Assembly (NCBI GenBank): GCA_963556495.2
Contig: OY747707.1
Coordinates: 29,093,871 to 29,157,870 of the forward strand
Direction of reading: 5' to 3'
Source of the DNA: Valencia hispanica
Lineage: Eukaryota; Chordata; Actinopteri; Cyprinodontiformes; Valenciidae
DNA length: 64,000 nt
Shown: piece after piece, positions 35,256 through 47,491 of the stretch
How positions within the stretch are numbered: the first letter of the stretch is position 1
Layout of the letters: every line of letters begins with the position of its first letter
Translations under genes and position numbers: made by a program
Notes under the pieces: model-generated
The model's input: only the letters and a program-made list of their open reading frames with translations
The model's database searches: none
What the model was told of the DNA's origin: nothing

Positions 35256-38200
35256 GTAAGGTATCGAGAACTCTGGAAAAACTGATGCAGAAAAAAAATC
35301 TGAAATTGTTACATGAAAAAAACTGTAGAAACCTTGATGAATGGAAATGTTGACATCTAAATTATAGAAAACGAGATTCAAAACTCACATAATAAATATT
35401 ATCCTTTCAAATGTTTGTTCATTCAGCTTGTGATCTACTGACTAACATTTCCTCCCCCAGATGCTTAATTCTCTGAATGGTGTGTTTGCCTCAGTCAGGT
35501 CAGTGGTTACAGCGGGTCTTGAACATGATGCTACAAATTGCTAAGTGGTTAAAGAAAACTACCTGATGATTACTGAGTGAGTCAAGTGATTTTTTTATTA
35601 TTAGGAAATTGTTGTAGGTATCCACTCTATTATTATACCATTTTCATTACCGGCTCCATTTTTAATAGAGCGGTTTAATTTTCTTCGCACAGACGATGAT
35701 TACATATTAAGAGATTATTGTCGGTAAACACTTAAGCCAGGTTTAGAAGGATGTATTTAACCAGCCCCAAATTTGGGTTGTGAACTGCAGGACATCAGCT
35801 CCTTTAGAAGCTGAGTGATTTACACAATTCATTAAAGCCAATGAATCTTCAGCCAGAGTCATATTAAATGGTTACTTACTCTCAAATGGCCCCTTAGGAG
35901 CAGGATTGTTGGCTCGCGAATAGATTAAAGTTTACATTGAAAAGAAAAATTGAATTCAGAGGTAATCAATAGCACAATGGGGCAGTGAGAGGAGCCTGCT
36001 GCCTGAAATGAAATTACCATATTTTTAATCTTAATTTTCCACTCTGTGTATCTGACAGTGTGGATGTGCAATCCAAACAGATAATGAGAGAGTGGGATAT
36101 TGACAGCGGGGTCCTCTGGAGTGCTTGTTTCAGTGATTAAATGCTGTGATCTGTGATTACTTTGTGTCGGGTGTCAGGCTGGCGGCCAGGACCGGGGGGA
36201 GAGCGCGAGGACACGCGGCAGCTGGAGCACCGCAGCCCTCTGAGGTACTAATGCACCTGACGCAGCACTGACAGCATCTCAAAACCCATTGGGGACTTCA
36301 GCAAAAACCTTATAGAAATACCCCTGGCACTATCTAATATCAGAGTAAGCATAAATCCTCTCTGCTTTCCCTCAGCAAGAAAACAGCAGCGAGAAAGTTT
36401 TGCACAATAAGTATCTTTTAGCTGATACGTTCTTACGTCGATCAATAATAGCCCCGTTTTAACACATATTTGAATAGGTGTTGCAAATAGCAAGGCTGTC
36501 AACATACTGCTGATAAAGCCCTAATAAATAAAATGCATGAACAACCTGGTTGTGCTTACAATGAGGTTTAATCCCAAAGAAATAAAGCACAAAATAAAGA
36601 GTCAGCACAATGTAAAGGCAGTGAATGAAAATGATGAATTCAAACTGTAGTATCCTCACTTTTAAGAGAGAAATGATCTGTTGGTGCTGATTTGATAGTG
36701 ATACCTGATGTAGTCTGTGAAAGAAGCATGTATTGTCAGTTAAATAAGGAATAATGTAACAAATATCTATAATAAACTGAAGGTGGTGTAAACTGCCAAT
36801 AGGTAGGTAGTCTGAGGGCCCGTTGAGCTTAGGAGACAATGTTTGTCAGAAACTTTCTGTTGTGCCAGCATTTTCCCCTTCTTTTGTGACGGATACTTGT
36901 TGTTTGACAAATGGAAACAAATTGCACGGCGAAGACGTGTGAATGGCAGGGAGCCGGGGAGTGTCAAACCCAGCGCTGAAAGACGAGGAAGCGAGAGCCT
37001 CAGGTTTTTGTTGGCGACTCAGACCTGACTGATCCCGGCATAAAGTGCTCGTTGAAGAGAAGGAGAAAAGGAAAACGGGATTTCGACAGGCTGCAGTGAA
37101 ATTAGGAGAATTGACTATGGCGGCTTTGTTCCTAGCTGGTGACATGGTGTGTGTGCGTGTGTGTGTGTAGGGGGGACTGGAGTGTCTCCCCTGAGTCTCT
37201 GACTACAAACTGAATATCTGACAAGTTCCCAACGCTGACGTGACTCTGTCTGGAACTAAGGAAAACAAACAACAAATAGTACATTTTAAGATATATGCTC
37301 TGACACAGGTTGTAGTGTGTTAGAAAATTGCTTTTATCCTGTTAAAAATAGGCTCTCAATTTGGAATATATTGCCGCGATATTTTATATATTGTCACACC
37401 AACCTAGTTAGACTGAGTTTTTCCTGTCAGACTTTGGAAAAGTAGGGAAGACAAGAACAACTTTGTGCTGATTTCCAACTTTTTACTTGACTTCAAGCCA
37501 GGCATGTATCCCAGAAGCATAAACAAACGCACACGTGAGGTCTAACTAGGCACACGGTATCATGGTGCCTCAGCAGTTTAGCGGCCAACCTGGCTAGGCT
37601 TTATGGACTCTGAGTAACACTGCTACAAACAATAATTACAGGTCACACGTATAGAGGATGATTATATTTTGTAAATCATCCAGGCTGTGGTCAGTTTGAG
37701 ACTGCAGAGTGGGTATACCATTTTACATACCACTTGATGATTTAAGGGCTCCTACCACCAGTGAATCTGTCATCTAATTAATGTATCTAATTTTCCTCCT
37801 AAAAAGCAGATTTGCTTCATAATGATTTATTTTTATTACAGCAAACTTCCAAGTTCTTTGCAAACCACAAAATTAAATGTTAACAGAAATTTGGATTTTA
37901 AAGAGTGAAAAATATAATGGCTCCACAAATAGGACATAACAAAAGAGAATGAAACCTGTATTCTTTAAATGTTTGTAAAAAAAGTGTTAAGACAATCAAA
38001 TATGATGGGACTGAACTGTAAATAAACAAAAATAGGTCTACTGTAAGTTCAGTAATAATTGACACTCCAGAGGAAAAAGAAGTTGTCTATTACAGATTTT
38101 ACTTCAAATATAATAATAGCCAATGTAACATACAATTGACTGGTATTTTTTAGTTCTATGTCTTGTTTAATAGTTTGTCTGTTTTAGGTTTCAACATTAT

Positions 38201-39767
38201 CTGCACAGTTAATACTAAAAGTCTGTACATTAACATAAAAAGGAAAGGTGTTAATCAGTCGAGTGTGTTTAAAAGTTTCCATAGACACTCATGCAAGGTA
38301 AAGTGTAGCAATCAAACGTGTCAAACTTCATAGAGTTCTTTCAGAAGCTTAAAAGACTTCATTTGGCTCTGTCTTTACTAATCACTAATGTCTAGGTGAT
38401 GTCTCTTTAGCTGCTCATTGTGCACTGTGCTTATTTTCTCATAAAAACCTTTATAACATGGCTCATTTGACAGCAAAAAAGATGGGTCAATTTACCTCTT
38501 TAACCAATTTGTACTCCTATTTCCATTATGTGTTGCCTTTAATTAATAAAGAAGCAGTTTTGTATCTGTGTACTTAAATCATTGCTAATCAGTAAATTTA
38601 TTTTTTGTAGTTAGGCATTTTTATGATTTAAGGAGATATTACAAATGATTAAATCTCACAATGTAATTTTCCATTATTGTCCGGAAACCTTGTTTTGCAC
38701 TATATATATATTTTTTTTTTTTCAGACTTTCATCTTGTCAGCTGAATCTTATGAACTTTGGGAAGTTGTGAGCCTTGATTAAACCAAAATAACTGTAAGC
38801 AACCTCCTGCAAGTAGATATTATTTATTGGAGTCACATAACCACATGTCCTTAGAGTAGACAATGAGTAGATTATGAAAAAAATTATATATCCATCTGGC
38901 TGCTACAAATTGATGCATGATCCCAGCACAGACCATTTCGCTCGACATAGTCAAGTATGAAACAACTAAAACTGCAAAAGTGCACAATAAAGAGGCAAAA
39001 TGGCACCTTAACCAGATGCTTTTTCCTCTATGTTTGTTTTGAATCTGCTGCTCTGATGGAGCCAGCCAATAACCGAAGCGAAACACAAATGTCACAACAG
39101 TGGCAAGTTTTGTTAAAAAAGTTTAGAAAATTGAAAAGCTAAAATCATAAAACTTATGGGGCCAAAATGATTGTTGACGCCAGCAACTATGTGGACTAGT
39201 GGCGGCACAATAGAAGGATTTTAGCATTTCGACATAAACAAGTGGTAATTTTACAATAAAAGAATATGGTATACTTTAGCATACCAAATATCATCAGTAT
39301 ACTAAATATAGGTATACAAACTATCTTAGCCGGCCTGACTGTGTGAAGCAACCAGACCCACCATAGTGACACACAAGAAAACTGTGATAAACAAGTAATA
39401 AAAACAGCATTTTTCCCACTTGTGCAATATCACCTGTGCCTGGTGCTTTGAACTATGCTGGCTAAAGTGGTGTTTTGAAACGCAAAAGATTTTTCCAAAT
39501 AGGAAATATCTCTGCATGCCTTAGCCTTTAAGTCCCAGACATGCTCTGCTAGCTTCCAAAAGTACCGTTTGATTCTTCAGCTGCGAGAGAAAGAAGCAAA
39601 GTAGTCGGGAGACAATAGCAGCAGGCTTATCTCATCAGTAAATAAGGCTTATTGCTTAAAGCTATAAAAGACTATGCTCATTGGTGATGTCATCCCTTTG
39701 TTGAAGATTGATGAAGCTTGTGGCAGGGGTATAATGTGAATGTGTGCATGTGTGTGTGTGTGTGTGG

Positions 39768-39807
<40 letters not shown>

Positions 39808-41040
39808 AGAAGATCCCTGTGCTGCAAACTTTAGAGTTTCCAACTTTGCCCCTGCAGAGTTTCATTTAATTTAAAATGTATGACATATATTTTAGCAGCT
39901 TCTGCACTAAAATTGCACTCTTTGGTGGCAAACTAACCCAAAATGTACTTCAAAGTTCCTTCTGGCCAGGGGGGCTTTTATCCCCAGCCATGAGAGCGGT
40001 TGATGTTCTGTGCATGTAAACGTGCAACTCTGGGTAAAGGTGGGGACAGCTTGTGTCCCCCCCCACCCATTATTGTCTGGTTGCATTTACGTGGGTCCAA
40101 GGGCCCACTGTGTCTTTTCGGGTTACTTTCTCATCATTTCTCCTAATGTAGAGACCCACAGGGTTGGTGGCAAGCACACAATGCGGCTGTTGTATGGTTA
40201 CTGTCAGCTCTCTCAAATAAGGCTTCCTGTTCATTAGACTTCTTTTCACCTCTGCACAATGCGCCGGCTTTGCAGCAATGGCGAGTCGACGCCCATCTCT
40301 TCAATGCCGTGTGAATAGTTCTAAATAGTGTTTATGCAAGGCATTGTTGTCTATTGTGTGCCCAGTCTTAATGCACAGTGATTTGCCTGCTTTTGCAGCC
40401 TGGGATACATTATCTTGCCTATATGGCCTTAGATGCATCCCTGGCCTTTTTAACCAGTAAACAGTCTAAAAGTTAACTCCCTATGGACAATACTGGAAAT
40501 GCCTGATAAAGTGGGGCAGTGCATTATAACTAGCCAGTTTATGTCCCTGTGTAATTGCTCACATGACCTCTTCCTCTGCTTTGTACGTATCATCAGGATA
40601 TGTGTCTTTTTTTTGTATATTCCTGTGCAACGATAAATTTCTAAAAAAAATTAGAAATCTTTTGAAAAAAATATACATTGATTTTTCCCTTAAAGAATGG
40701 GTAAAACTGTAATTAGATAACTGATTCTATTCATCTTGTTCAATGAATACATAGCAATCCCGCTGTTTGCTTTCAAAGATTAGGTTGACATTATCTGTTG
40801 CACATCTGGTAAGGATCATATGTTCAGTTGGGGGATTGTATTTAAACCCTGTGTCTTTATTCTCTAAACCATCAGTGTGAAAAATGAAATAGTAATACAG
40901 ACAGACAGCCGGGTGCATAAGCTGACACATATCCTGGTGCAAGAATAAAAACTTTTACATGTTGAAGATAACATCAAATTCATCCTGAATGTGAAGGAAA
41001 TTTTATGTCACATCACTTTTAATAATAGGGAAACAAACTG
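35256..41040. other. intergenic, mostly non-repetitive
   Basis: No coding region or full mobile element seen. The segments 35860-36260 and 36830-37160 are more GC-balanced and repeat-free than their surroundings. Short GT-rich runs occur at 37148-37169 and 39741-39792, and an AT/T run at 38700-38722. The rest is AT-rich unique-looking sequence. Confidence 0.55.
39741..39808. repeat. (GT)n(GA)n microsatellite
   Basis: GT repeats with a few interruptions to 39792, passing directly into GA repeats to about 39807. Confidence 0.95.
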
Positions 41041-41262
41041 TTGCACTATATACGTTTGAGGTATAACTTTTTGTAATTCAAATTAATTAGAGAAAGATAT
41101 GAATATCTGTGTTTTCCACAGAATGTTGGACTGAATGTATTTCTATGGGATTTTATGTGACTGCAATAAAAAGTAGTACAAAAACATGAGGAAGGAAACA
41201 TATTCATAGTTTTGTTTTTTCTTTGTCTTTTACAAATACATTGTATGTGCATTTGTATTCAG

Positions 41263-42522
41263 TAGGGATGGGCATTCGATTAAATTGTCTTCATCGATCA
41301 TCAGGAGAATTAACAATCGATCGATTAATTAATTAATTTCGATTATATTAAAATTCAGTGTTCATAGGGTACATCAAAATGCAGTGAGAATAGAAAAATA
41401 GCGTGTTTCCTCATTGAGATCTTCATTACAAGTGGGACACCTCTTGTGGCAGTTAAACGGAATTAATTCAGGGTAATTGCACAAAGAAAATATGGGCTAT
41501 AAGCAGCGGAGCCGACAGCTAAAAGACGGTACTCATTAACACAACTGACGCTCATATTTTTTTTCTTCTCCAAAAAAGTAAAAAAAAAACAAAAAACAGT
41601 TTTGGTAAACAATAACTTAATAAAATATATAATACTTATAGGTCTGATAGTTTTGTTACATTTGGCAAAACCTAGCAAAAAAAGTCGAGAAAGAGGATGA
41701 GAGAGATCAGCGTACCTAACCATGAATTAGGCTCATTAACAGAGTAAAAAAAACAAAAAAAGAAACCGTAACTTATATACAACTTTAGCACCAGTCTACT
41801 GATTTTTGTTGAGAAAGATGAGCATGTTAACATGCGCTGGGGTCAGAAGCGAAAGCAGCCTGGTGACCAGACTGACCGTCACCAGGCTGCTGTCGCGTCC
41901 GACCTGCAGCGCCGAAATCACCGGCTGTGAGGGGACAGAGGTCGCTATGATACACATACCTCCGTGCTAACTTGGCAAGCGTCTGGAATCTTGTTTAATT
42001 CATTTTCCAGCAGTCTGTAGGGGTGCAATCCAGGGGGGACGGAGCCTCCCTCAGAAAGTAATCGGTGAGGACGTTTCTCTGCTCGGTCTGCATCTCGGCT
42101 CCTCCGTGCTAACACCGACTTGATGCTAGGTTGAGACCAAGAGCAGGATGCTCCGCTTCTAACCAGGGTTGGAAGTGCGTTCAAGTACTCATACACAGCT
42201 TCGCAGTGTTGGCAGTGAACCGAGACTTTTCTGTGTTTGTTTTTTTAGTCAGTGGTCCCACGCCACACTTTGCTGCAACCTCTTCATGACATTGCTACTT
42301 TTGAAATACACAGAAACTGAGTCGGCCTGTGGGTTTTATTTTCAGTCATCGCCCTCATGTGGTAAAGTGTTTAATTACTGCCACATAGCTAAATTAATTG
42401 CATTCCTTCAAAACTCACACTATGCAACAGAACATGCGTTAATTAATCGGTAAAAGAAATAGTCCTCGACGAAATTTTTAATGATCAATTAATCGATTGT
42501 CGATTAATTATGCCCATCCCTA
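41263..42522. mobile_element. hAT element, non-autonomous, 1260 bp
   Basis: Perfect 12-bp terminal inverted repeats tagggatgggca (41263-41274) and tgcccatcccta (42511-42522), flanked by a perfect 8-bp target duplication gtattcag (41255-41262 and 42523-42530). Subterminal regions are rich in TCGAT/ATTAAT on both sides. No hAT transposase frame is recognisable; the interior includes AT-rich and GC-balanced parts of unknown origin. The element splits a Tc1 relic. Confidence 0.93.
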
Positions 42523-43169
42523 GTATTCAGCCTCCCTGATATCTTATTTGTAGAATCTCCTTTTGGGTTCAGTTACAGCTGCAGTTAATTTGGGATGTGT
42601 CTGGCTGAAATTTTACCCATTTGTCTTTGATATAAACCCCTCATTGTATCTTTAGCTCTATGTTCATTGTTGTTGTTCTGCCAGTCTCAAGTCTTTTTAA
42701 GCCTCTAACAGGTTTTCTTTCAGGACTGCCCTATATTTAGCTTCATCCATGTTCCTATTAACTACGACCAGCTCCTTTCTTTCTGCTGAAGAAACACATC
42801 TAGACAGCATGATGCTGCCAACACCATGTTTCACAGTTGGGATGGTGTGTTAGGTTGATGTGCAGTTTAAGTTTCTTGTCACAAAAGCCAAAATAAAATG
42901 TGGTTTTAACATTTATTCAGCTATTCAGAGCCTGTGATACTGCTTTATAACCAAACCCTTATTTAAACTTCTCTATACCTTAATCCCTACAGTTTCTGCA
43001 ATGGTCCTTAGTCTTTATGATAACAAACCTCTACGGCCATCAAAGAAAAGCTATATTCATACCAGTATTAAATTACACACAAGTGGACTCTATTATTTCT
43101 CTTTACTTTCTAATTTGGCTATATCTAGGCACTTGATAGCAATGGATTTTATTAAGGGGCATCAGAGTT

Positions 43170-44986
43170 TTACCCACAGGCCTGGCCAGTCCGAGTGGGC
43201 CATGTTCAGTGCCTCCATTGTCGAGGCAGCTGACTGGAGCTGTGGCCGCAAGGTGGTTGGTTCCTGTCATGGCGGCAACCCTCGAACCAGCTGGTTAGGG
43301 ATGCTGTCGGGTCTTTTTGACCTAAGGGACCCTGGAAGCAGCTGATAGGTACCGGTAGACCAAGCGCAGTGCGGCTCAGATAGTCACTGAGGTAAAATCC
43401 CGGGCATTGGAGGAATTTGGAGAGGCCATTGAGAATGACTTCCATGCGGCTTCAAGGCAATTCTGGTCCCCCATCCGGCGTCTCGGGGGGGAGCGGTCCG
43501 CCACCAGTGGGGATGGTGTGCTGCTGACCTCGATGCGGGACATTTTGGGTCGGTGGATGGAATACTTTGAAGACCTCCTCAATCCTACCGGCACACCTTC
43601 CAATCTGGAAGCAGAGTCTGTGGATTTAGGATTGGGCTCTCCAATCTCTGAAGTCACTGAGGTGGTTAAAAAGCTTCTCGATGGCCTGGAGTTCCCTAAG
43701 GCTCTAGATGTTGTGGGGCTGTGTTGGTAAACGTGGCTTTGCAATATTGTGTGGACATCGGGGGCAGTTCCCTTGGATTGGCAGACCAGGGTGGTGGTCC
43801 CCCTATTTAAAAAAGGAGACCACAGAGTGTGTTCCAACTACAGGGGGATCACACTCTTGAGCCTCCCTAGTAAGGTCCATTCGGGGGTTCTGGAGAGGAG
43901 GGTCCGACGGTTAGTCGAACCTCGGATCCAGGAAGAGCAATGCGGTTTTCGTCCTCGCCGTGGAACACTGAAACAGCTCTACACCCCCATCAGGGTCCTG
44001 GTGTATGGGATACCGGGCCCCTTAATATGGGCTGTTAGGTCCTTGTACGACTGGTGTCAGAGTTTAGTTTGCATTGCAGGCAGTAAGTCGGGCTCGTTTT
44101 TTGTGAGAATTGGACTCCGCCAAAGTTGCCCTTTGTCACTAATTGTGTTCATAACTTTTATGGACAGGATTACTAGGCACACCCAAGGTGATGAGGGGAT
44201 CCTTTTCGTTGGCCTCTTGATTGGGTCTCTGCTTTTCGCAGATGATGTGGTCCTGTTGGTTTCATCAGAACAATTATCTATGGCTTTTGCTATCTATCTA
44301 TGGAATCAGCATCTCCAAATCCGAGACCATGGCCTTGAGCCGGAAAAGGATGGAGTGCCTTCTCAGTGTCGGGGATGGTGTCCTTCCTCAAGTGTCTGGG
44401 GGTCTTGTTCACGAATAAGGCAAAAATGGAGTGGGAGATCGATAGGCGGATTGGTAGGGCGTCTGCGGTGATGCGGGCGCTGTACCGGTCTGTTGCGGTT
44501 CAGCTCTCTATTTTCCGGTTGGTCTACATTACTATCCTCATCTATGGTCACAAACTCTGGGTAGTGACCAAAAGAACGAGATCACGGATACAAGCGGCTG
44601 AAATGAGTTTCCTCCACAGGGTGCCTGGGCTCTCCCTTAGAGATAGGATGAGAAGCGCTGTCATCCAGGAGGAGCTCAGAGTAGAGCCGCTGCTCCTTCA
44701 CATCGAGAGGAACCAGTTGAAGTGGCTCGGGCATCTGGTCAGGATGCCTCCTGGACGCTTCCATGGTGAGGTGTTTCAGGCACGTCCCACCGGGAGGAGG
44801 CACAGGGAAAGACCCATGACACGCTGGAGGGACTGTGTCTCTTGGCTGGCCTGGGAACGCCTTGGGATTCCCCCAGAGGAGCTGGCTCAAATGGCTGGGG
44901 AGAGGGAAGTCTGGGTCTCTCTGCTTAAGCTGCTGCCCCCGCGACCCGACCCCAGATAAGCGGAAAAAGATGGATGGATGGATGGT
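43170..44986 (+). mobile_element. Rex3/RTE-type retroposon, longest copy
   Basis: Target duplication atcagagtt (43161-43169 and 44987-44995). The body runs from ACCCACAGGCCTGGCCAGTC-like sequence to a GATG tail at about 44969-44985. It contains a broken reverse transcriptase and the Rex3 C-terminal tail. It is 5'-truncated, with no endonuclease domain seen, and inserted in the Tc1 relic. Confidence 0.9.
43407..44959 (+). pseudogene. Rex3 reverse transcriptase, broken
   Basis: Three frames hold consecutive pieces. 43407-43730 is the region before the RT (RWMEYFEDLLNP). 43749-44471 carries RT fingers and palm, with SNYRGITLLSLPSKV, EEQCGFRPRRGT, GLRQSCPLS and motif C LLFADDVVLL (FADD at 44235-44246). 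44366-44959 is the C-terminal tail (AAEMSFLHRVPGLSLRDRM, RWRDCVSWLAWERLG). Between RRGT and GIPGPLI the segment that should hold motif A, with the first catalytic aspartate, is missing, so the enzyme is dead even apart from the frameshifts. Confidence 0.88.
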
Positions 44987-45150
44987 ATCAGAGTTCAGAT
45001 TTTTTGCTGTATAAATTAAAAAGCTCACATGAGCCTTCTTCAAGTAAACACAATTATACAATTTTTGTCTGTCACATAAAGTTCCAGGGAAATACATTGA
45101 AGTTAACGATTGTGACAAAATCTGAAAGCATGTGTTTGTAAGGTGCTGCA

Positions 45151-47490
45151 AGCTTCAGCTTGTCGTTCTTCTTCTTGACACAAAAAAAACTGATGGCAGC
45201 TAAACAAAACTGAAGGCAGCTAAATAATATTTCCAATAGCCAAATAGGCATGGAAATTGAGAGAGTAGAAATCACCAGCATAGTATATCCTTCATCTGTT
45301 TGTACCTTTGTTCCACAGAGTGTATACATCACCTCGAGAGAGTAACCGATAGGCCCGGCCATTCACCTCCCGAACAGATGCACAAAAGCAGAAGATATCT
45401 GTGGCACAGATTACATTATACCCATTTCAAAAGCATTCACGGCTGAAGTATGCGGAACAGAAAGAAAAGATGCTTTTAATGCCGAGCCAGTGATTACAAG
45501 TGAGAGATGTAACTGATATTTGGCCCATTATCGTTCAGAAAATTCGTCTGTTTGACCCCCTTGAGCATTCTGCTGCCAAGGGAATTTAAAGCCAGCTTTG
45601 GACCTGGAGCAGAGGTATGTTATGATTGCTCTGGGTGACACCGATACAGCGCTGTCACACCGCCGAGCCCAGACAGAGGGAGAAGCACGGTGAGAAGACT
45701 AAAGCAGCAGGCATTTTATTAACCTGTCAAAGAGAAACTAGGGGCAGCTTTGTTTTTGATTGCTGCATCCCCTCACGGTCCCACCACCACTTCTTCTGCA
45801 TTGGTCCTCCATTAGCCCACCAGGTGTGTTTCACATTTTATTTAATGAACTGTAGTCATAAGGTAATTCATTCTCACTAACTGCTTGAAGCATTTTATAC
45901 ACTTAAGTAGTGATGTTGACTTGCTTTGCTCCTGGGCTGATATTTTCATTAAAGGCCTCCTTATCAAATAATGAAATAAAGAATCTGTTATTTTTAAGCC
46001 CAGTGCTATTACCACCCACAAATCAAAAGGTTTCCAGAGCAATGTCTTTCCTCCCTTGGTAGTTAATTAGGCAGCCAGGTTGTGCTACATACAGATGCAG
46101 CTTTCATGAGAATATTCCGAGACAATAAACCCATCTCTTTTGTTGTCCTTCTGCAAGCCCTCTTAATTAATATCAGCATAACAAACCCAAGTTAATTGAA
46201 ATTTGAACAGCCCATCTTTACAGTTTACAATAATACAATCACTAATGTTTTGTTGATGTTTTTGAATTGCTGTAATGGCTCGCATCTTATCTCTATTTAG
46301 TGTTTCATCGATTTCTCTCAAGAATGCAGCCAAAACATAAAAGAAAGAAATGTCTTAACCATGAGTAAACACTGGTGGCAATGTATGCAACCCTAGCATT
46401 GATTCAAACTGAAACATTAATATTCACACTCCCCCTGATGATCATAGCAAGGCGCACATGATTTGTTTCCATTGATTAACTGACATTACTCCAGCTTCTC
46501 CCATCATGGTTATTAATATCGTTTGCATTGATATTATTTCTGCATTAACAACAATTTCACCCAGATGAGGCAAACTGCAGAGCTGATACAAAAAAGTAGC
46601 AGCCGCTCTGTGGTGTACAGCTTTAATCAGAACTCCTTGTGATGTGAAATCTTTACACCGTTCATCAATACGAATACGCTGTTCGAACTATGAGCTTGTT
46701 TGAATTGCACAGTTTTAAAGAGGGTGTGCTCCCCCCACCGTTTGTCAGATTTCCAATGTGTTTTGCAAATTACAAATCCTTCTAGGAATGCGAATTAGGC
46801 TGTGAGACCTGAGTGTTCCCCCCATTCATGTTGAGCTCATGTTTCACACTTTTTTTCTTGTTTGTTATTTTACATGAATTCTTAGTAGCAGATAATGTAA
46901 TTGCGCCAACAATTACCAACAAGTGTGGGGTTGTAGTACACAGAACGCACAAAGCAAAATCTGGCACGCTACTATTTCAGAAGGATTTTTTTTGTTCCCT
47001 TGTTTCTTTTGTCGAATTTGGCCCATGAAGTGAAATTGCTGAATATAATAAATAAATAGATAAACAGTGGGTTGTCTTTATAGCCTTTATGCAGGAAGAT
47101 TTTCCGAGCCAAGAACATTTCTGAACTTAACAGTATTTATGTTCCGGCTGTGTTGGTCACAGTCTGTCACACGTTATTTGCATCTGCATGTCCGATTAAA
47201 CAAATATGACATACTCCTAGATCAGGCTTCTAGCACTCCAACCACCCACCATGGCAATTAACTGTCTACTAAGCTAATAAGCGTAGCACACATGCCTGAT
47301 GCAAGCCAGTAGAATATCAAGACACTTTTGCTTGATGAATCCGTGTTTACCCTGAACTGCTACCGTGAACACACGCTCCACATGATTGACCCGCAGCTAT
47401 GGATCGAGCTGCTGTAGTCTCACCAGCGTCGATACGTGGGTTCACTGTGTGTTGGAGGGCAGCTGCCGTGTGAAATTCACATCAGGAGCT
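45151..47490. other. intergenic, repeat-poor
   Basis: 2.3 kb with no mobile element, no low complexity and no credible coding frame. Composition is even, with many AT-rich words typical of homeodomain, POU and SOX sites (for example gtttgcattgatat near 46521). See findings. Confidence 0.5.
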
Positions 47491-47491
47491 T

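Larger units (their letters stand above)
41040..45150 (-). mobile_element. Tc1-like relic carrying hAT and Rex3 insertions
   Basis: Three separated pieces belong together: about 41040-41262, 42523-43169 and 44987-45150. The left piece has gggattttatgtgactgc, and the right piece has the inverted match ctgtcacataaagttcc. The middle piece holds antisense transposase blocks, such as cagcatgatgctgccaacac near 42807 and ggttttctttcaggactgcc near 42711. No frame is open. Ends are approximate. Confidence 0.7.

Noticed and set aside
36248..36839. Minus-strand frames of 85 and 126 residues
   Set aside because: AT-rich hydrophobic chance translations without a recognised family or exon boundaries.
41055..41254. 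Search for an independent element end near the hAT insertion
   Set aside because: The sequence is explained by the left arm of the Tc1 relic that the hAT element splits.
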